Source: JBDREC01 sp043820105 [NCBI: Pseudomonadota bacterium]
GTDB lineage: Bacteria > Bdellovibrionota_F > JAHFAK01
Length of the DNA stretch: 64,000 bases
Assembly: GCA_043820105.1 (NCBI GenBank)
Contig: JBDREC010000001.1
Span: 1 to 64,000, forward strand
Reading direction: 5' to 3'
Shown: piece after piece, positions 9,260-19,700 of the stretch
How positions within the stretch are numbered: the stretch's first letter is position 1
Layout of the letters: each line of letters begins with the position of its first letter
Program-made: the position numbers and the translations under genes
Notes under the pieces: generated by a model
What the model was told of the DNA's origin: nothing
Database searches by the model: none
The model's input: the letters and a program-made list of their open reading frames with translations, nothing else

Positions 9260-10417
9260 ATGAAAAGAGCAATTTTTATTTTTCTAAGCCTTTTGTTGTC
9301 ATCAATTTTATTTTCCTGTCTGGAAAGTGGTAGTAGTGATGATAGCTCAGGCGGGACAGATGTAAATAATACAGGTATTTCAGAGATCGCTGAGATTATT
9401 CAAAATGTTAGTGATAATATGTTGCCTGAGACTTTGCAATATGTTGAAGCCGCAATTCCTGGCGTGCTCAAAGGTTTTAAGAATTCTGGAGATAGTAATC
9501 CTTGTGCTGCTTTTACGGGGGATGATGGTTTGTTTGCTTGTCAGCCAATTCTTCTGCAGCTTTACTTGAGCATGGTTAGTGATTTTATTGATGTGCCAGT
9601 TAGTATCATTTCTGAAACAGAAGCAGAAGTTGACGCTGCCACAGACGGATCAACTGGAGAAGTTTCTTCAGTCAGTCTTCCTTATTTTGAGGGTACAATA
9701 GAAACAGATATTGTATTTGAAAAAACTGATAGCGAAAATATTGTATATAATATATATGCTGATAATACATATATTGCTTACTTAAGTGTTACTAATGGAG
9801 ATACATTTCAATTTATCCATTCCTCTAGTTTTCGTGATGAGACAATAGCATTTGAAGCTGATATAAGTTACACTGATGAAGATAATTTCGAAATTTCCAC
9901 AGTTTTATCTTCTCCAGATTGTAATGATAATGATGTTGCAGCTCCAGATACTATTCAGCTTATAAATACAATTACAAATGGTTTGTCTGTGGGCGCTGCG
10001 CATTTATATAGTGATCTTTGGCTGGGAGATGGTGGAGTGGAAAATACTTGTGACACAACTCCTTCTGACGATACAGCTGCTTCAATTGTAACTCGATTTG
10101 TTGGAAATGATACAGCAGCTAAAGGTGAACCCACGATTATGTTACAAACACAAACAACATTAAATGAAGATGACTTTTCAACATATGCTATGAATAATTT
10201 TGCAACAACATTTGGAATGTTTGATTATCCAATTGATCTTACTTCTTATGTAAATCCTTTTTGTATTGAATCAAGTGACATTGATACTGCTATTTGGGAT
10301 GATAACTGTGAGGATTATGATACAGATGTTTCTGGTGCAAGTTTTTCAAGTGCTGGTTTAATTGCCCCTAATACATTTAAAGATTATGAAGTAACATCTT
10401 TACCTTCTGCTATTTAA
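9260..10417 (+). CDS. Hypothetical lipoprotein, Asp/Ser/Thr-rich
   Basis: 385 residues with a lipoprotein signal peptide ending in ILFSCLES, then a Ser/Gly/Asp linker typical of outer-membrane lipoproteins here. The rest is acidic, beta-rich and contains scattered cysteines that could form periplasmic disulfides. No known domain is recognised. A GGAGA ribosome site precedes the ATG. Unlike the lipoproteins at 23-38 kb it has no upstream -24/-12 promoter. The 257 bases after it (10418-10674) show no gene. Confidence 0.8.
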   Translation: MKRAIFIFLSLLLSSILFSCLESGSSDDSSGGTDVNNTGISEIAEIIQNVSDNMLPETLQYVEAAIPGVLKGFKNSGDSNPCAAFTGDDGLFACQPILLQLYLSMVSDFIDVPVSIISETEAEVDAATDGSTGEVSSVSLPYFEGTIETDIVFEKTDSENIVYNIYADNTYIAYLSVTNGDTFQFIHSSSFRDETIAFEADISYTDEDNFEISTVLSSPDCNDNDVAAPDTIQLINTITNGLSVGAAHLYSDLWLGDGGVENTCDTTPSDDTAASIVTRFVGNDTAAKGEPTIMLQTQTTLNEDDFSTYAMNNFATTFGMFDYPIDLTSYVNPFCIESSDIDTAIWDDNCEDYDTDVSGASFSSAGLIAPNTFKDYEVTSLPSAI

Positions 10418-10674
10418 ACTTTATAAGTAAAAAATATAAAATATAAAAACCTCAGCAAGGTCTCAATAATAGTCGCAGTACTAGTAAATTTTCCTTAGAG
10501 TTTAACAAAATGATTTATTGTCTCAATATTCTAAGTCTCTAAAATGAAATAAGAAATGTTCATGGTATTTCATTGGCATTAAGCTTGCTCTTTATTTTAA
10601 TGTTACTGTGAAATTTATTTATTTCCCAAAGGGGTGTTCACTTGCACCATAAGGCATTTTGTTATGGAAACGGA

Positions 10675-11445
10675 CTATTTTTTTAAAGCTGCTTTTGTGA
10701 ATTTATAATCTGGGATTTTTTGATTAAATTTAATTGATTCTACGATCCATACAGTTCCCTTGCCTTTTCCTAATTCATCTTTAAATACTATTTTTTGGGG
10801 ATAAAAACGATCATCTACTTTCATCACCTCTTCAATTTTGATTGTTTTTAAAAGTTTTCCGCTTTTTGCATAAAGCTCTTCTTTAATTGGAAGCCATTTT
10901 TCTTTGTTAACCCATAGCAAGCGAGAATGGTAAGAAACATTATCTTTTTTCGCGGTAAGTTTCAGTTTCAATATGGTGCCAACCAAGGTTTTATTCAAGT
11001 CGGGCACCTCCATTTTTTCTTCTCCAATAATTTTAGCATCATATTGGTCTATTAATTTTTCATTTTGCATGAAATCTTCATAGGAAAGATCAGATCCCAT
11101 TATAGATTGCCTTAACAAATGCCCTGAAATGGTTATTATCCTGTCACTTGGAAAGGGAGTGTAGTTCCAAAGCTTATCACCAACTCTTAACATCTTTTTA
11201 CCTTTTTCTCTTTTTGGTGAAAGATATTCAGTGAAAACTTTGTTTTTTCCTTTAACCCATGATCTCGATTTTATTTCACGAGTTCCAGAACGGCTGTGAA
11301 TTATCATGGTTGAAGTACTAATAGCCTCAATGACAACTTTATTATCATCTATTTTATTTAAAATCTGGGCGCCAGTTAGATCCGCTTCTTCTGCGATTAA
11401 CAAGATCGGCGAAAAAAAAAGAGCAAATAAAATTATTTTTTTCAT
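10675..11445 (-). CDS. LolA-like outer-membrane lipoprotein-sorting protein
   Basis: 256 residues with a cleavable signal peptide (ends near LLIAEEA). The mature part matches the LolA-like lipid-binding family often annotated 'outer membrane lipoprotein-sorting protein': an ILNKIDDN start, a GKNKVFTEYLSPKREKGKKMLRVG-type hairpin, then LWNYTPFPSDRIITISG and SDLSYEDF. Members form an open beta-barrel that carries a lipid or acylated cargo across the periplasm. It is the last gene of a five-gene operon; its start overlaps the stop of the upstream permease by four bases, implying translational coupling. I infer it is the periplasmic carrier for the ABC transporter encoded upstream. Confidence 0.85.
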   Translation of the reverse strand: MKKIILFALFFSPILLIAEEADLTGAQILNKIDDNKVVIEAISTSTMIIHSRSGTREIKSRSWVKGKNKVFTEYLSPKREKGKKMLRVGDKLWNYTPFPSDRIITISGHLLRQSIMGSDLSYEDFMQNEKLIDQYDAKIIGEEKMEVPDLNKTLVGTILKLKLTAKKDNVSYHSRLLWVNKEKWLPIKEELYAKSGKLLKTIKIEEVMKVDDRFYPQKIVFKDELGKGKGTVWIVESIKFNQKIPDYKFTKAALKK

Positions 11446-12713
11446 CCTTCAAGCTCCTTAAATAAAGTTGAGGTTTGTCTTTTAAAAATAGCGATTCCAG
11501 ATAGCATGGCGCCAAACAGGACTGCCAATAATCCTGGAATAAAGCCAATAAAAAAACTTGTTGTTGTTATTTGGGCACGAATCACATTTGACATCAATAA
11601 ACTTGAGCCTTTAACCATGTCAGAAATGTCAAAACCAACTTCTTGCAAATAATATGAAAATCCCAGGCCAATGGAAGTGCCAATTATCGAACCAACAATA
11701 CCAATGAGTAAAGATTCGTAAATAAGTGTTTTATAAACACCTGTTTTTGATTCACCAATAGCAAGACGCACTCCCATTTCTCCGTATCTTCTTATTCCAG
11801 ACATAAGGCCAGTGTTCCATAGCACTATTGACATTGAAATAAGAAAAATCAAAACAACAAGATAAGAAGAATATCCATAAAACTCCAACATAGTACCTAA
11901 ATCATTTTGATCTTTAAGTGCAAGCATAACTGGCGAAAAATCTTCTTCCTCTGAATATTTATTGTTAAAACTTGCAACTAATTTTTCAGCTTTTTTATCA
12001 TCATATAACATATTTTTAAAAAAGCCTAAAATTTCACCTGCTCCGTCATCCATATATAAAGCGCTTTGCACATCACTAATATCTGCGATCAAAGCTCCTC
12101 TATCCATTACTTCCACGCCAAAATTAATGGTTCCTGTTATTTTAAAATTATAAATAGCCATGCTGCCATTTGCTGTTGAGCTAATCAAAGTGGCAACATC
12201 CCCAATGTTTGCTTTCATTTTTTCTCTAAATTTTTCAGTGATTAAAATTTCACCTCGGTTTTTGGGCAACTTTCCTTTTACTAATGCTTTTGAAATATTT
12301 AAGCGTTTCAACTCATTACTTGAAGGATTAAATAGATCCATTGCTACACCAACGACTGGCCCTTGATCCCGAGTTTCACCCTTTTCATCAGGGAAATCGA
12401 GAAGGCCGCCAAATTTGATTCTTGGAGAAAAATCAATATCTGGATGTTCTTTTTTAAGATCTTCGAGCAAACTTGATACATTTACTAATCCAAAATCATT
12501 AGGCATTTGATTTGATATCTTCTTGTACGCGTTTGTCATTATCTTCACATGTCCTGTTTCAAAAACTGCATTTGTTGAAATCAGATCAGACATAAAACCA
12601 TTTAGATAGCTATACATAAGGGTTGAAACCATTACTCCCATAAAAATTATTATAATTGGGAAAAAAGATCTGTTTCGGTCTCGAATTAAACCCTTTAACA
12701 AAAAGCTAAGCAT
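11442..12713 (-). CDS. ABC transporter permease, FtsX/LolC/MacB type (second of pair)
   Basis: 423 residues. One N-terminal membrane helix (residues ~15-38), a ~230-residue periplasmic MacB_PCD-like domain, then three C-terminal helices with the FtsX signature region (GEMGVRLAIGESKTGVYKTLIYESLLIG). This four-helix topology is that of LolC/LolE/MacB permeases, which use cytoplasmic ATP hydrolysis to move periplasmic cargo rather than to transport across the inner membrane. Start and stop overlap neighbouring genes by 1-4 bases, so the product probably forms a heterodimer with the preceding permease. Confidence 0.92.
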   Translation of the reverse strand: MLSFLLKGLIRDRNRSFFPIIIIFMGVMVSTLMYSYLNGFMSDLISTNAVFETGHVKIMTNAYKKISNQMPNDFGLVNVSSLLEDLKKEHPDIDFSPRIKFGGLLDFPDEKGETRDQGPVVGVAMDLFNPSSNELKRLNISKALVKGKLPKNRGEILITEKFREKMKANIGDVATLISSTANGSMAIYNFKITGTINFGVEVMDRGALIADISDVQSALYMDDGAGEILGFFKNMLYDDKKAEKLVASFNNKYSEEEDFSPVMLALKDQNDLGTMLEFYGYSSYLVVLIFLISMSIVLWNTGLMSGIRRYGEMGVRLAIGESKTGVYKTLIYESLLIGIVGSIIGTSIGLGFSYYLQEVGFDISDMVKGSSLLMSNVIRAQITTTSFFIGFIPGLLAVLFGAMLSGIAIFKRQTSTLFKELEG

Positions 12714-13903
12714 TAGTAATTCCCCCTTAAAGCGTTCGTTGGTTCCATCTTTGATATTTTCCTGGTTGGCAGGTAACTGACTATTATTACTGTCATTGAA
12801 AGAATTGAAGTTGTAGTTAATATTAATGCCAATGAGTAAGTTGGGTAAAGTGCTGAACCTAATGCAATTCCAAAGTTGTCTGTTCCTTCTGGCATTGGAA
12901 TGCCTTTGACTGAAGTTAAAATGAGCAATGGGATTCCATAAATGGCGCCAAAAACCCAGGCAAAGATTCCAAACATAACTCCTTCTAAAGTAAAAAGCTT
13001 AATGACGCCAAATCTTGTCATTCCAAGAGCCATTAGCGTTCCAATTTCTTTTCGTCTTCTGAAAATTGACAAAACTTGTGTGTCAAAAATCGCAAGCAGT
13101 GCCATTATAAGAAACAAGGAATACATAATAGTTCCACCAATCTGTTTTTGTTTAACCATTTTGGTGATCTCTTTTAATAAAAAAGCCTGGCTTTTATATA
13201 TAAAATTTCCATGATCCATAAAACTTGTAACATAATCTTTTTTTAAGATCGCAATAGTTGCCTCCCCTTCCATGTTTAAAATCTTTTGCAAAGAAAAAAG
13301 AGGTAACCAAATCTGGCCATTGTCCATAGATGGAACAATGGTTTTCATAATGTGAATGATTTCAATATCAATAGCATCAAAAACATCATTTTTATCGCGA
13401 AAGCGGGCTGTTACAATATCGCCAACTTTTAAATTTGTTGTTTTGGACATTCTTGTGCCAATAATACCAGGTATCATAAGCAATTCATCTTTCTTGTAAT
13501 TATCTTTCAACTCTTTTATGGGAAAATTAATTATATCCTGTTCTAAGTCTATTCCTTTAAGTATTGCAGCTTGGATGCGACCATCTGGAAAAATTGAGGC
13601 AGGTGCAATTAGAATTGGGGTCGCGTTTTTTTGCTTAATTAGATCTGTTAATTCAGGCGACAATTTTGTATGGCTATCTTTAATTGAAAAAGGATCAAAG
13701 GGATCATATTTAACCGACCAATATTGACCAGCTCCAACTTCTGTATCTATCATTGCTGTTTTAATTTGTGTGCTCATCCCCTCATACATCCCCTGTCCCC
13801 AAATGATTACAACGAATGAAAATGAAAGCGCTAAAACATTTAAAAAACTTCTAAGACGTGCTCCATAAATATTTTTAAATGCTAATTTTAAACTTAAAGT
13901 CAT
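12713..13903 (-). CDS. ABC transporter permease, FtsX/LolC/MacB type (first of pair)
   Basis: 396 residues with the same layout as its downstream partner: an N-terminal helix, a periplasmic domain, and three C-terminal helices containing RRRKEIGTLMALGMTRFGVIKLFTLEGVMFG, the family's coupling-helix region. It sits seven bases after the ATPase gene and overlaps the second permease by one base. A GAGG site precedes the ATG. Two different permeases, as in LolC plus LolE, point to a lipoprotein- or lipid-release system rather than a homodimeric MacB pump. Confidence 0.92.
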   Translation of the reverse strand: MTLSLKLAFKNIYGARLRSFLNVLALSFSFVVIIWGQGMYEGMSTQIKTAMIDTEVGAGQYWSVKYDPFDPFSIKDSHTKLSPELTDLIKQKNATPILIAPASIFPDGRIQAAILKGIDLEQDIINFPIKELKDNYKKDELLMIPGIIGTRMSKTTNLKVGDIVTARFRDKNDVFDAIDIEIIHIMKTIVPSMDNGQIWLPLFSLQKILNMEGEATIAILKKDYVTSFMDHGNFIYKSQAFLLKEITKMVKQKQIGGTIMYSLFLIMALLAIFDTQVLSIFRRRKEIGTLMALGMTRFGVIKLFTLEGVMFGIFAWVFGAIYGIPLLILTSVKGIPMPEGTDNFGIALGSALYPTYSLALILTTTSILSMTVIIVSYLPTRKISKMEPTNALRGNY

Positions 13904-13910
13904 TTTAACC

Positions 13911-14597
13911 TCATTTATCCTCTAAAATTATTCCATCATTCAAAATAATTTTTCTGTTTAAATATTGGATAACTTTATTGTCATGTGTTGCAAATATGAA
14001 AGTTGTTTTAAGTTGCTCATTCAATTTAAGCATCATTTCTAAAATGTTGTGAGAATTTTGAGCATCCAAATTGGCTGTAGGTTCATCAGCTAATACAATT
14101 TTAGGGACTTTAACCATTGCACGCGCTACAGCTACACGCTGACATTCGCCACCTGAGAGCTGCGCTGGTCTTGAATTCACTTTGCTTGTAAGACCGACCC
14201 ATTCAAGAGCATTCATTATCTTTTCTTTTCTCTCCTTGTCAGGAGTTTTAAGCAAAAGCAGTGGAAGCTCAACATTTTCAAAAACAGAATAAAAAGGAAG
14301 AAGATTAAAAGTTTGGAAAATAAAACCAAGCGATTTATTTCGAAGGGAGGCTGATTCTCTATGTTTCATGTTTTCAATATATTTGCCAAGCACTTCAACA
14401 GATCCCGAAGAAGGAATATCGAGTGCTCCAACAATATTTAACAAAGTCGTTTTACCTGAACCGCTTGGACCAACAAGTCCTAAAAATTCACCTTCATTGA
14501 TTGAAACATTTATATTCTTTAACGCTGTAAAACTGCCTCCTCCAATAGGAAATGATTTGGTAAGTTCTTTTGTCACAATAATTTGACTTGATTCCAT
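13911..14597 (-). CDS. ABC transporter ATP-binding protein, LolD/MacB type
   Basis: 228 residues, the size of LolD. Walker A is GPSGSGKTTLLN (near residue 40), the ABC signature LSGGECQRVAVARA (near 145) and Walker B IVLADEPTANLD (near 165), with FATHD as the H-loop. It powers the two FtsX-type permeases encoded immediately downstream. A GGAGA site precedes the ATG. The gene lies between the beta-barrel gene (10 bases upstream) and the permeases, on one transcript. Confidence 0.95.
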   Translation of the reverse strand: MESSQIIVTKELTKSFPIGGGSFTALKNINVSINEGEFLGLVGPSGSGKTTLLNIVGALDIPSSGSVEVLGKYIENMKHRESASLRNKSLGFIFQTFNLLPFYSVFENVELPLLLLKTPDKERKEKIMNALEWVGLTSKVNSRPAQLSGGECQRVAVARAMVKVPKIVLADEPTANLDAQNSHNILEMMLKLNEQLKTTFIFATHDNKVIQYLNRKIILNDGIILEDK

Positions 14598-14607
14598 GAT
14601 TTCTCCA

Positions 14608-15738
14608 TTAGTGGTTAAAAATAATCATTAGTTGTAATCCTAATCCTGAATATGCTGTATTGCTCGTTAAAAGTGAACTTGAATCAGATGAAGGCAAGTA
14701 AAACAAACTTAAATCAAAAATCCAGTTGTCATAGGTTCTGCTCCATCCTAAATATTGATAATACTGTCTTTGCTCATGTAGATAATATCCTTGTGTTCTT
14801 ATTGAATCTATAATTCCGATTGGATAACTTATTGAATAAGCAGAGATGTTGTTTTTTAAATCAAATCCAAATATATCCAGTGATGAATATGAAAACATAT
14901 GTTCTAATAAAAAATAAATTCCTTGCCCAACATTAAAAGTGTAATCACCACCTAGTGTAAGCATTTTGGTAAAGTTATAAGGAAAAAGTGTTGTTTCTTT
15001 TGTGCTATTTAAAACTAATTCAAACCATGCCCCAATTGTAAAATCAAAACGTCCATCTAAAGCGAAGCGATTTTCCCAATAATCGCTTTCGGTTTGTAAT
15101 GATTCATCTTCAATTAGAATGTTAGAGTCGACTTTTCTCGCGTGATAAGTTGCTGCTATCTCACTATTAAAAACTGGATATTGAAAACGTCCGCCAAATT
15201 CAGGATACCTTGACTTTGTTGGAAGAGCTTCGTAACCTTTTATATCAGTATTGCCGTAAAATCCCCAAACCCAGATATTTGCATTATTAAGAAAATAATA
15301 TTTGTTAACAAATGACCACACACCATTTGTCAAAGCAAGTGGATCATTAGTATCAACAGAATCAAACCAGCGTAAAGATCTAAGTATTTGAGCAGGACCA
15401 AAATTGATCTGCTGAAGCCCAATTTTGGATTCAAATTGAGTCGTTAAAAAGCTTAATTGCAATCGGTAAAGATCTAGATCATAATTTTCATTGATAATAT
15501 AAGCATTTACTGAAGTATCAAAAGCAAGTTTATAATCTCTCCATACATTTTGTGAAAAGTTTATTCGAGGGATATAGCGAATTCCCCCATTAAAAGAATA
15601 CTCATCATTTTCATAACTGCCGATTCCCCAACCAGAAGCCTGCCCAGATAGAAAATCATAATTAGCGCACAAATTTGTGCCCAAGCTTAGAAGAAATATA
15701 AATAAAACAAATATTTTTTTATATTTCAATAGTTGCAC
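14608..15738 (-). CDS. Outer-membrane beta-barrel protein heading the ABC export operon
   Basis: 376 residues with a signal peptide (cleavage near NLCAN) and alternating hydrophobic/aromatic strands throughout, ending in an aromatic-rich terminal strand (LGLQLMIIFNH); this is a predicted 14-18-strand barrel. No named porin family is recognised. As first gene of the operon it suggests an outer-membrane partner or receptor for the ABC/LolA-like system. The frame opens with GTG at 15738; a TTG three codons later has a better placed AGGTG site. No ATG is available. Confidence 0.75.
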   Translation of the reverse strand: MQLLKYKKIFVLFIFLLSLGTNLCANYDFLSGQASGWGIGSYENDEYSFNGGIRYIPRINFSQNVWRDYKLAFDTSVNAYIINENYDLDLYRLQLSFLTTQFESKIGLQQINFGPAQILRSLRWFDSVDTNDPLALTNGVWSFVNKYYFLNNANIWVWGFYGNTDIKGYEALPTKSRYPEFGGRFQYPVFNSEIAATYHARKVDSNILIEDESLQTESDYWENRFALDGRFDFTIGAWFELVLNSTKETTLFPYNFTKMLTLGGDYTFNVGQGIYFLLEHMFSYSSLDIFGFDLKNNISAYSISYPIGIIDSIRTQGYYLHEQRQYYQYLGWSRTYDNWIFDLSLFYLPSSDSSSLLTSNTAYSGLGLQLMIIFNH

Positions 15739-15802
15739 CTAAAATTTAAGAAACTTCTTTAATTTATAGCCCTACAAGATACATTTGTAAAACAAATAAA
15801 AT

Positions 15803-15901
15803 AACAATCTCAAAATATTGTTATTATAAACCTCTAATACTAATACGAGTTGCTTTATTTTAATGTCCTTTGTAGTGGAGGGGCTTGTCCCCTCCTTATT
15901 T
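15803..15901. repeat. Left arm of ~95-bp inverted repeat flanking tRNA-Arg
   Basis: This stretch is about 85-90% identical to the reverse complement of 16332-16424. It contains the perfect palindrome GGAGGGG-CTTGT-CCCCTCC at 15877-15895. A third copy of the palindrome core is at 36475-36500. It is noncoding. Confidence 0.8.
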
Positions 15902-15976
15902 GTAAAAAGTAGGTCAAAAAGTAGGTCAGGCCTTGTCGCCGAAATGACAAACAGTCGGAAGTTCAGAAAAATCAAA

Positions 15977-16050
15977 TGCGCCCAGGAGGATTCGAACCTC
16001 CAACCTTTAGATTCGTAGTCTACTGCACTATCCAGTTATGCTATGGGCGC
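15977..16050 (-). tRNA. tRNA-Arg, anticodon ACG
   Basis: Read on the minus strand this folds as a complete cloverleaf: a perfect seven-pair acceptor stem (GCGCCCA/TGGGCGC), a D-arm with GG, an anticodon loop CTACGAA with anticodon ACG, and a perfect T-stem GGAGG/CCTCC around TTCGAAT. The outer anticodon-stem pair is a G-A mismatch. The discriminator is A at 15977 and no CCA is encoded. The ACG anticodon is normally edited to ICG by TadA. The open frame on the opposite strand is antisense to this tRNA. Confidence 0.95.
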
Positions 16051-16331
16051 ATTGTTGTTTGTAAGTTTCTTATATTAAAAGCATTATTTATAAGTCAAGT
16101 GATTTTTGTTTTAAGCATGTTTGTTAAAACGTTATTTCTTGTTAATGCGCTATTGATGCCAAAAAAATGGAATTTTTAATTATCCCATTTTATTAAGACA
16201 TTAGGTCAACATTGTTTGCATTTTATATTTTAAAACAACAATTTTTTAACCTTTTTGTAAAGATATTTTTTTTCTAAGCACGGGGACAGACAGGGGTTTA
16301 AAGAATGTATATCAATAAAACGATTTTCTTT

Positions 16332-16424
16332 AAATAAGGAGGGGACAAGCCCCTCCACTACAAAGGACATTAAAACAAACCAACTCGTATGAGAGGTTTA
16401 TAAAAATAATGTTTTGAGATTGTT
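16332..16424. repeat. Right arm of ~95-bp inverted repeat flanking tRNA-Arg
   Basis: Inverted partner of 15803-15901, carrying the same CCTCC...GGAGG palindrome. The two arms enclose about 430 bases with the tRNA gene and no protein gene (16051-16331 appears empty). The pair could be two insertions of one repeat family in opposite orientation. Confidence 0.8.
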
Positions 16425-16483
16425 GATAAATTGCGAAATCCTTTTTCAAATGATTCTGCAATTTATCAACAATCTCCACTTAT

Positions 16484-16513
16484 AAAAAAAGCCCTAGGTT
16501 TCCTAACCTAAGG
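16484..16513 (-). terminator. Rho-independent terminator for the FHA-calpain gene
   Basis: On the minus strand CCTTAGGTT-AGGA-AACCTAGGG forms a nine-pair stem (one G-U pair) with a tetraloop, followed by CTTTTTTTA. It lies about 190 bases after the stop codon of the large gene. Confidence 0.75.
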
Positions 16514-16704
16514 CAATTTGCTTTGGGGGGCGTATATTATGAAACTATTAAGATACTATTTCAACTTGTGTGCCAATTCAGCACAAAACTTTTTAATCTA
16601 TCATTACATTAACTTATGCTCGCCAAGGGTAAATTCTTTTTTTCAAACATAACACATTATTCCAATAAATCATGAAATATGGGATACTACTGGGGTATTT
16701 TTAT

Positions 16705-19700
16705 TTAAAACAAAAGCTTTCCAAACTCAATCTTCCCATAATTTATTTTAGTAAAAATATCAAAAAACTGATCAAAGCTAATGACAATATCCTCATTGGG
16801 TCGCCATGGATTTACAACTATCACCATTTTTCTATGTCTATCAACTGATTTTATTGAATACCCATGAAAATAAACCCATTTTTTACCATGCCTATAGAAA
16901 AAGATATCTTCATTAGTATCATCTCCACCCTTGTGATTTTGCTTGCCCTTTGGAGCTGCTTCAGTTGAAGCCGTAGCTGCATATCTTCCATTGTGAAACC
17001 TTGACAAAAATTTCTCGGCTAACCTTTTATAATAAATCTTACTTGCTGAACTAAGGGGCTTTGTTCCTGAGCCAATTTTTCTGTATTTAAGATTTTTGCC
17101 AAAAAAGATCTCAAAAACCTGCCCAGTTGATACTGTTTCAAGTTTTGCTCTATCAATATTTCCAAATCTTTCAAGCATAATAACTGCCTCTAATACTTTC
17201 CACCCCTCACTTCCACTTGGCGGATATAAGGTTTCCCTAGTATCAATTTCTCCTGTTTTTGAATATAAAAGTGGCTTTCCAAAATTCTTATTTTGATGAG
17301 CTTGGATGTCTTGAGGTAAAACCCTTATAGTTCTTCCATGACTTAAACCAAATGGAATTTTAACATCAAAACTTCCATCGTGATTTTTTCTTATTGAATA
17401 CTGCATTAAAGCCATAAAGTTTGGATCTTTATCAAAGCTATTAAAAAGGGCAATAATATTACAGTTACCAACATTGGCTTGCCTTGGAGGGTTAAGAAAA
17501 AAGCCATTAACCTCTGCATGAGATGACATAACTCGATCATCCATTCCAGCTTCTGCTTTAAATCTTCTTCTTGCAAACCTTGCCCTAACAGACGCGATAG
17601 TATGGGTCATGCCTATTTCAGAACTTTCAATTAAGCTTTTTGGCCAAACTGTTTTATATGAACTTAGGCCTTTGACAAACTCTACAGGCTCGTCTTCATT
17701 TGCTTGGCGATATGTAACTTGCCCTCTTTTTTCTTCCTTTATTAAGCGCCTTGCTATCATCTTTCCATCTTCAGAAATATAAATGATTTCAAAACCTTCT
17801 TCCACTACATCCGAACTTGGCCTTCTTACATAAACATGATCAAAAAGAGCAAAGCCATCATACTCTTTTAAAGGAGAATCAGCAAGCACAGCTGGCATCC
17901 TAAGCGCTGTTTGATTTGCTCCAGTATCATCAATAAAAAACCCAATATCTTCTGTTGATAATAAGACTTCTGAACTTACCTCACTTTTATCCATAGGAAG
18001 TTTTTCAGGAAATATTCTGCGAATTGTTTTTAAAAAAGCTTTCCTTGCTTTTGAAATTTTAAAATCAATCCTTATCCTGGTTCTTCCAAAATGCAAAATA
18101 TTACCTGGTTTTATTTTTACTCTTTGTCCATATTCAATATTTTCAACATGCCCATCTTCATAAATAATATATAAGTCATGTCTTGCATTTAGATTCTCTA
18201 CAAAAACTTGATCCAATTGTCGTGAAAACCTAAGATGTTCAGAAGAAATTTGACTATCTGAAAAATCTAGATTCCCAATTAGCTCTCCCCTTCCAATAAC
18301 AAGAGGTTTTTTTTCTTTTAATCTTCTTGAAAGATCAAAATTCTGAACCCAAGGACTTAACTCAGAAAGTTTTGCTGTTCTGAAAGCAGGAATAGCTCCA
18401 GGTCTTTGATCCTTTTCTGCAGACTTATAATATAATGTAGCGCTATCACCTTCAATATATGATATTATGAAAACTTGTGGCTGATTATTGACTCTAACAT
18501 AATCACCAATTGATAATCTTTCTATTCTAAAAGGCACTCTAAATTCCAGGTCTCCAATTTTAATCACATCATAAGCATCAACTAAAACCCACCCATCTGA
18601 TTCTCTAATCTTTTCACCATTTATAAACGTTCCATTTTTTGATCCTCTATCCATAATTTCATATTGATTTTCATAAAAACGTATTGCGGCATGTTTTCTG
18701 CTTATCAAAATAGAAGCAAGCTCAAAAGACTCAAATACAGCCCCTTGAGACAGATAACAAATTTCACCTTCATCAAACTTATTTAAATCCCTTAAAACTG
18801 GAACATATTTTTTTACTTGAGAGGCATCAATAACTCTCATTGAAAAACCATCTTCTCCCTCAGAAAAAATACCATTATCAAAACGGGAAACAACTAAATC
18901 ATTATCACCAATTCTTTCCATAACTTCCCAAACCCCTGTTTCTCCTTGAACCTTAACCTGATCTGCAACATTAAAGTTATGATCTGCTCTTGTAATCGGA
19001 TCAGCCTCTGAGGGGGCAGGGGCAGCTGCTTCTCTTTGAGCAAAAGCTTGCACTTCCTCTGGGTGTGTTAAAGCTGCCTGCATTGCCAAAGTTTCTTCAT
19101 AAACCTTTTCAAGTTCAGCCCTTGCTTCTGCATCAAGTAATGGAAAAATTCTAGCAAGAACTTTTGCTTGTTTATTGACTAATTCTAAGGCTATTTTTAC
19201 TCGAAGCTCTTCACTTTTTTCAAGCTCTAATCTTTGCCTTAGTTCTCTTGTCTGACTATCTAGAAGCTCAAGCTCTGCTTTTGCTTGTTTCTGACGAATC
19301 GCAAGTACAAAACGTGTACTTAAGGGCTTCACAAGCCTACCTGCTATTCTATAGCTAAGCACTGTAGAAAAAGTACCTTTAACAGAATCTACAGCAACAT
19401 TAAGATTTATGATATCTTTTATAGATTCAACTTTCTTAACTTCTCCATTAACAATTACATAAACATCATCAGCACCCATGGCGTAGCGAGCGGCTTCAAC
19501 CGTCAATCCACCCATACCCATACCTGTCATTTCAGCTAAAAAAGAAATACCATGTCCAAATGTTGAATCTGTAATATAACCTTTTTGCATCGCAATTTGT
19601 GCTGAATGAGTTAAACTTTTTAAAACACCCAAACTAACGACTGTGTGAGAATATTCGCTTACAAGTTCTTTGCCTGATTCAAATGAAACTGTATCTGCAG

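Noticed and set aside
15976-16179. Plus-strand frame starting MRPGGFEPPTFRF
   Set aside because: It is the antisense of tRNA-Arg, a common misannotation.
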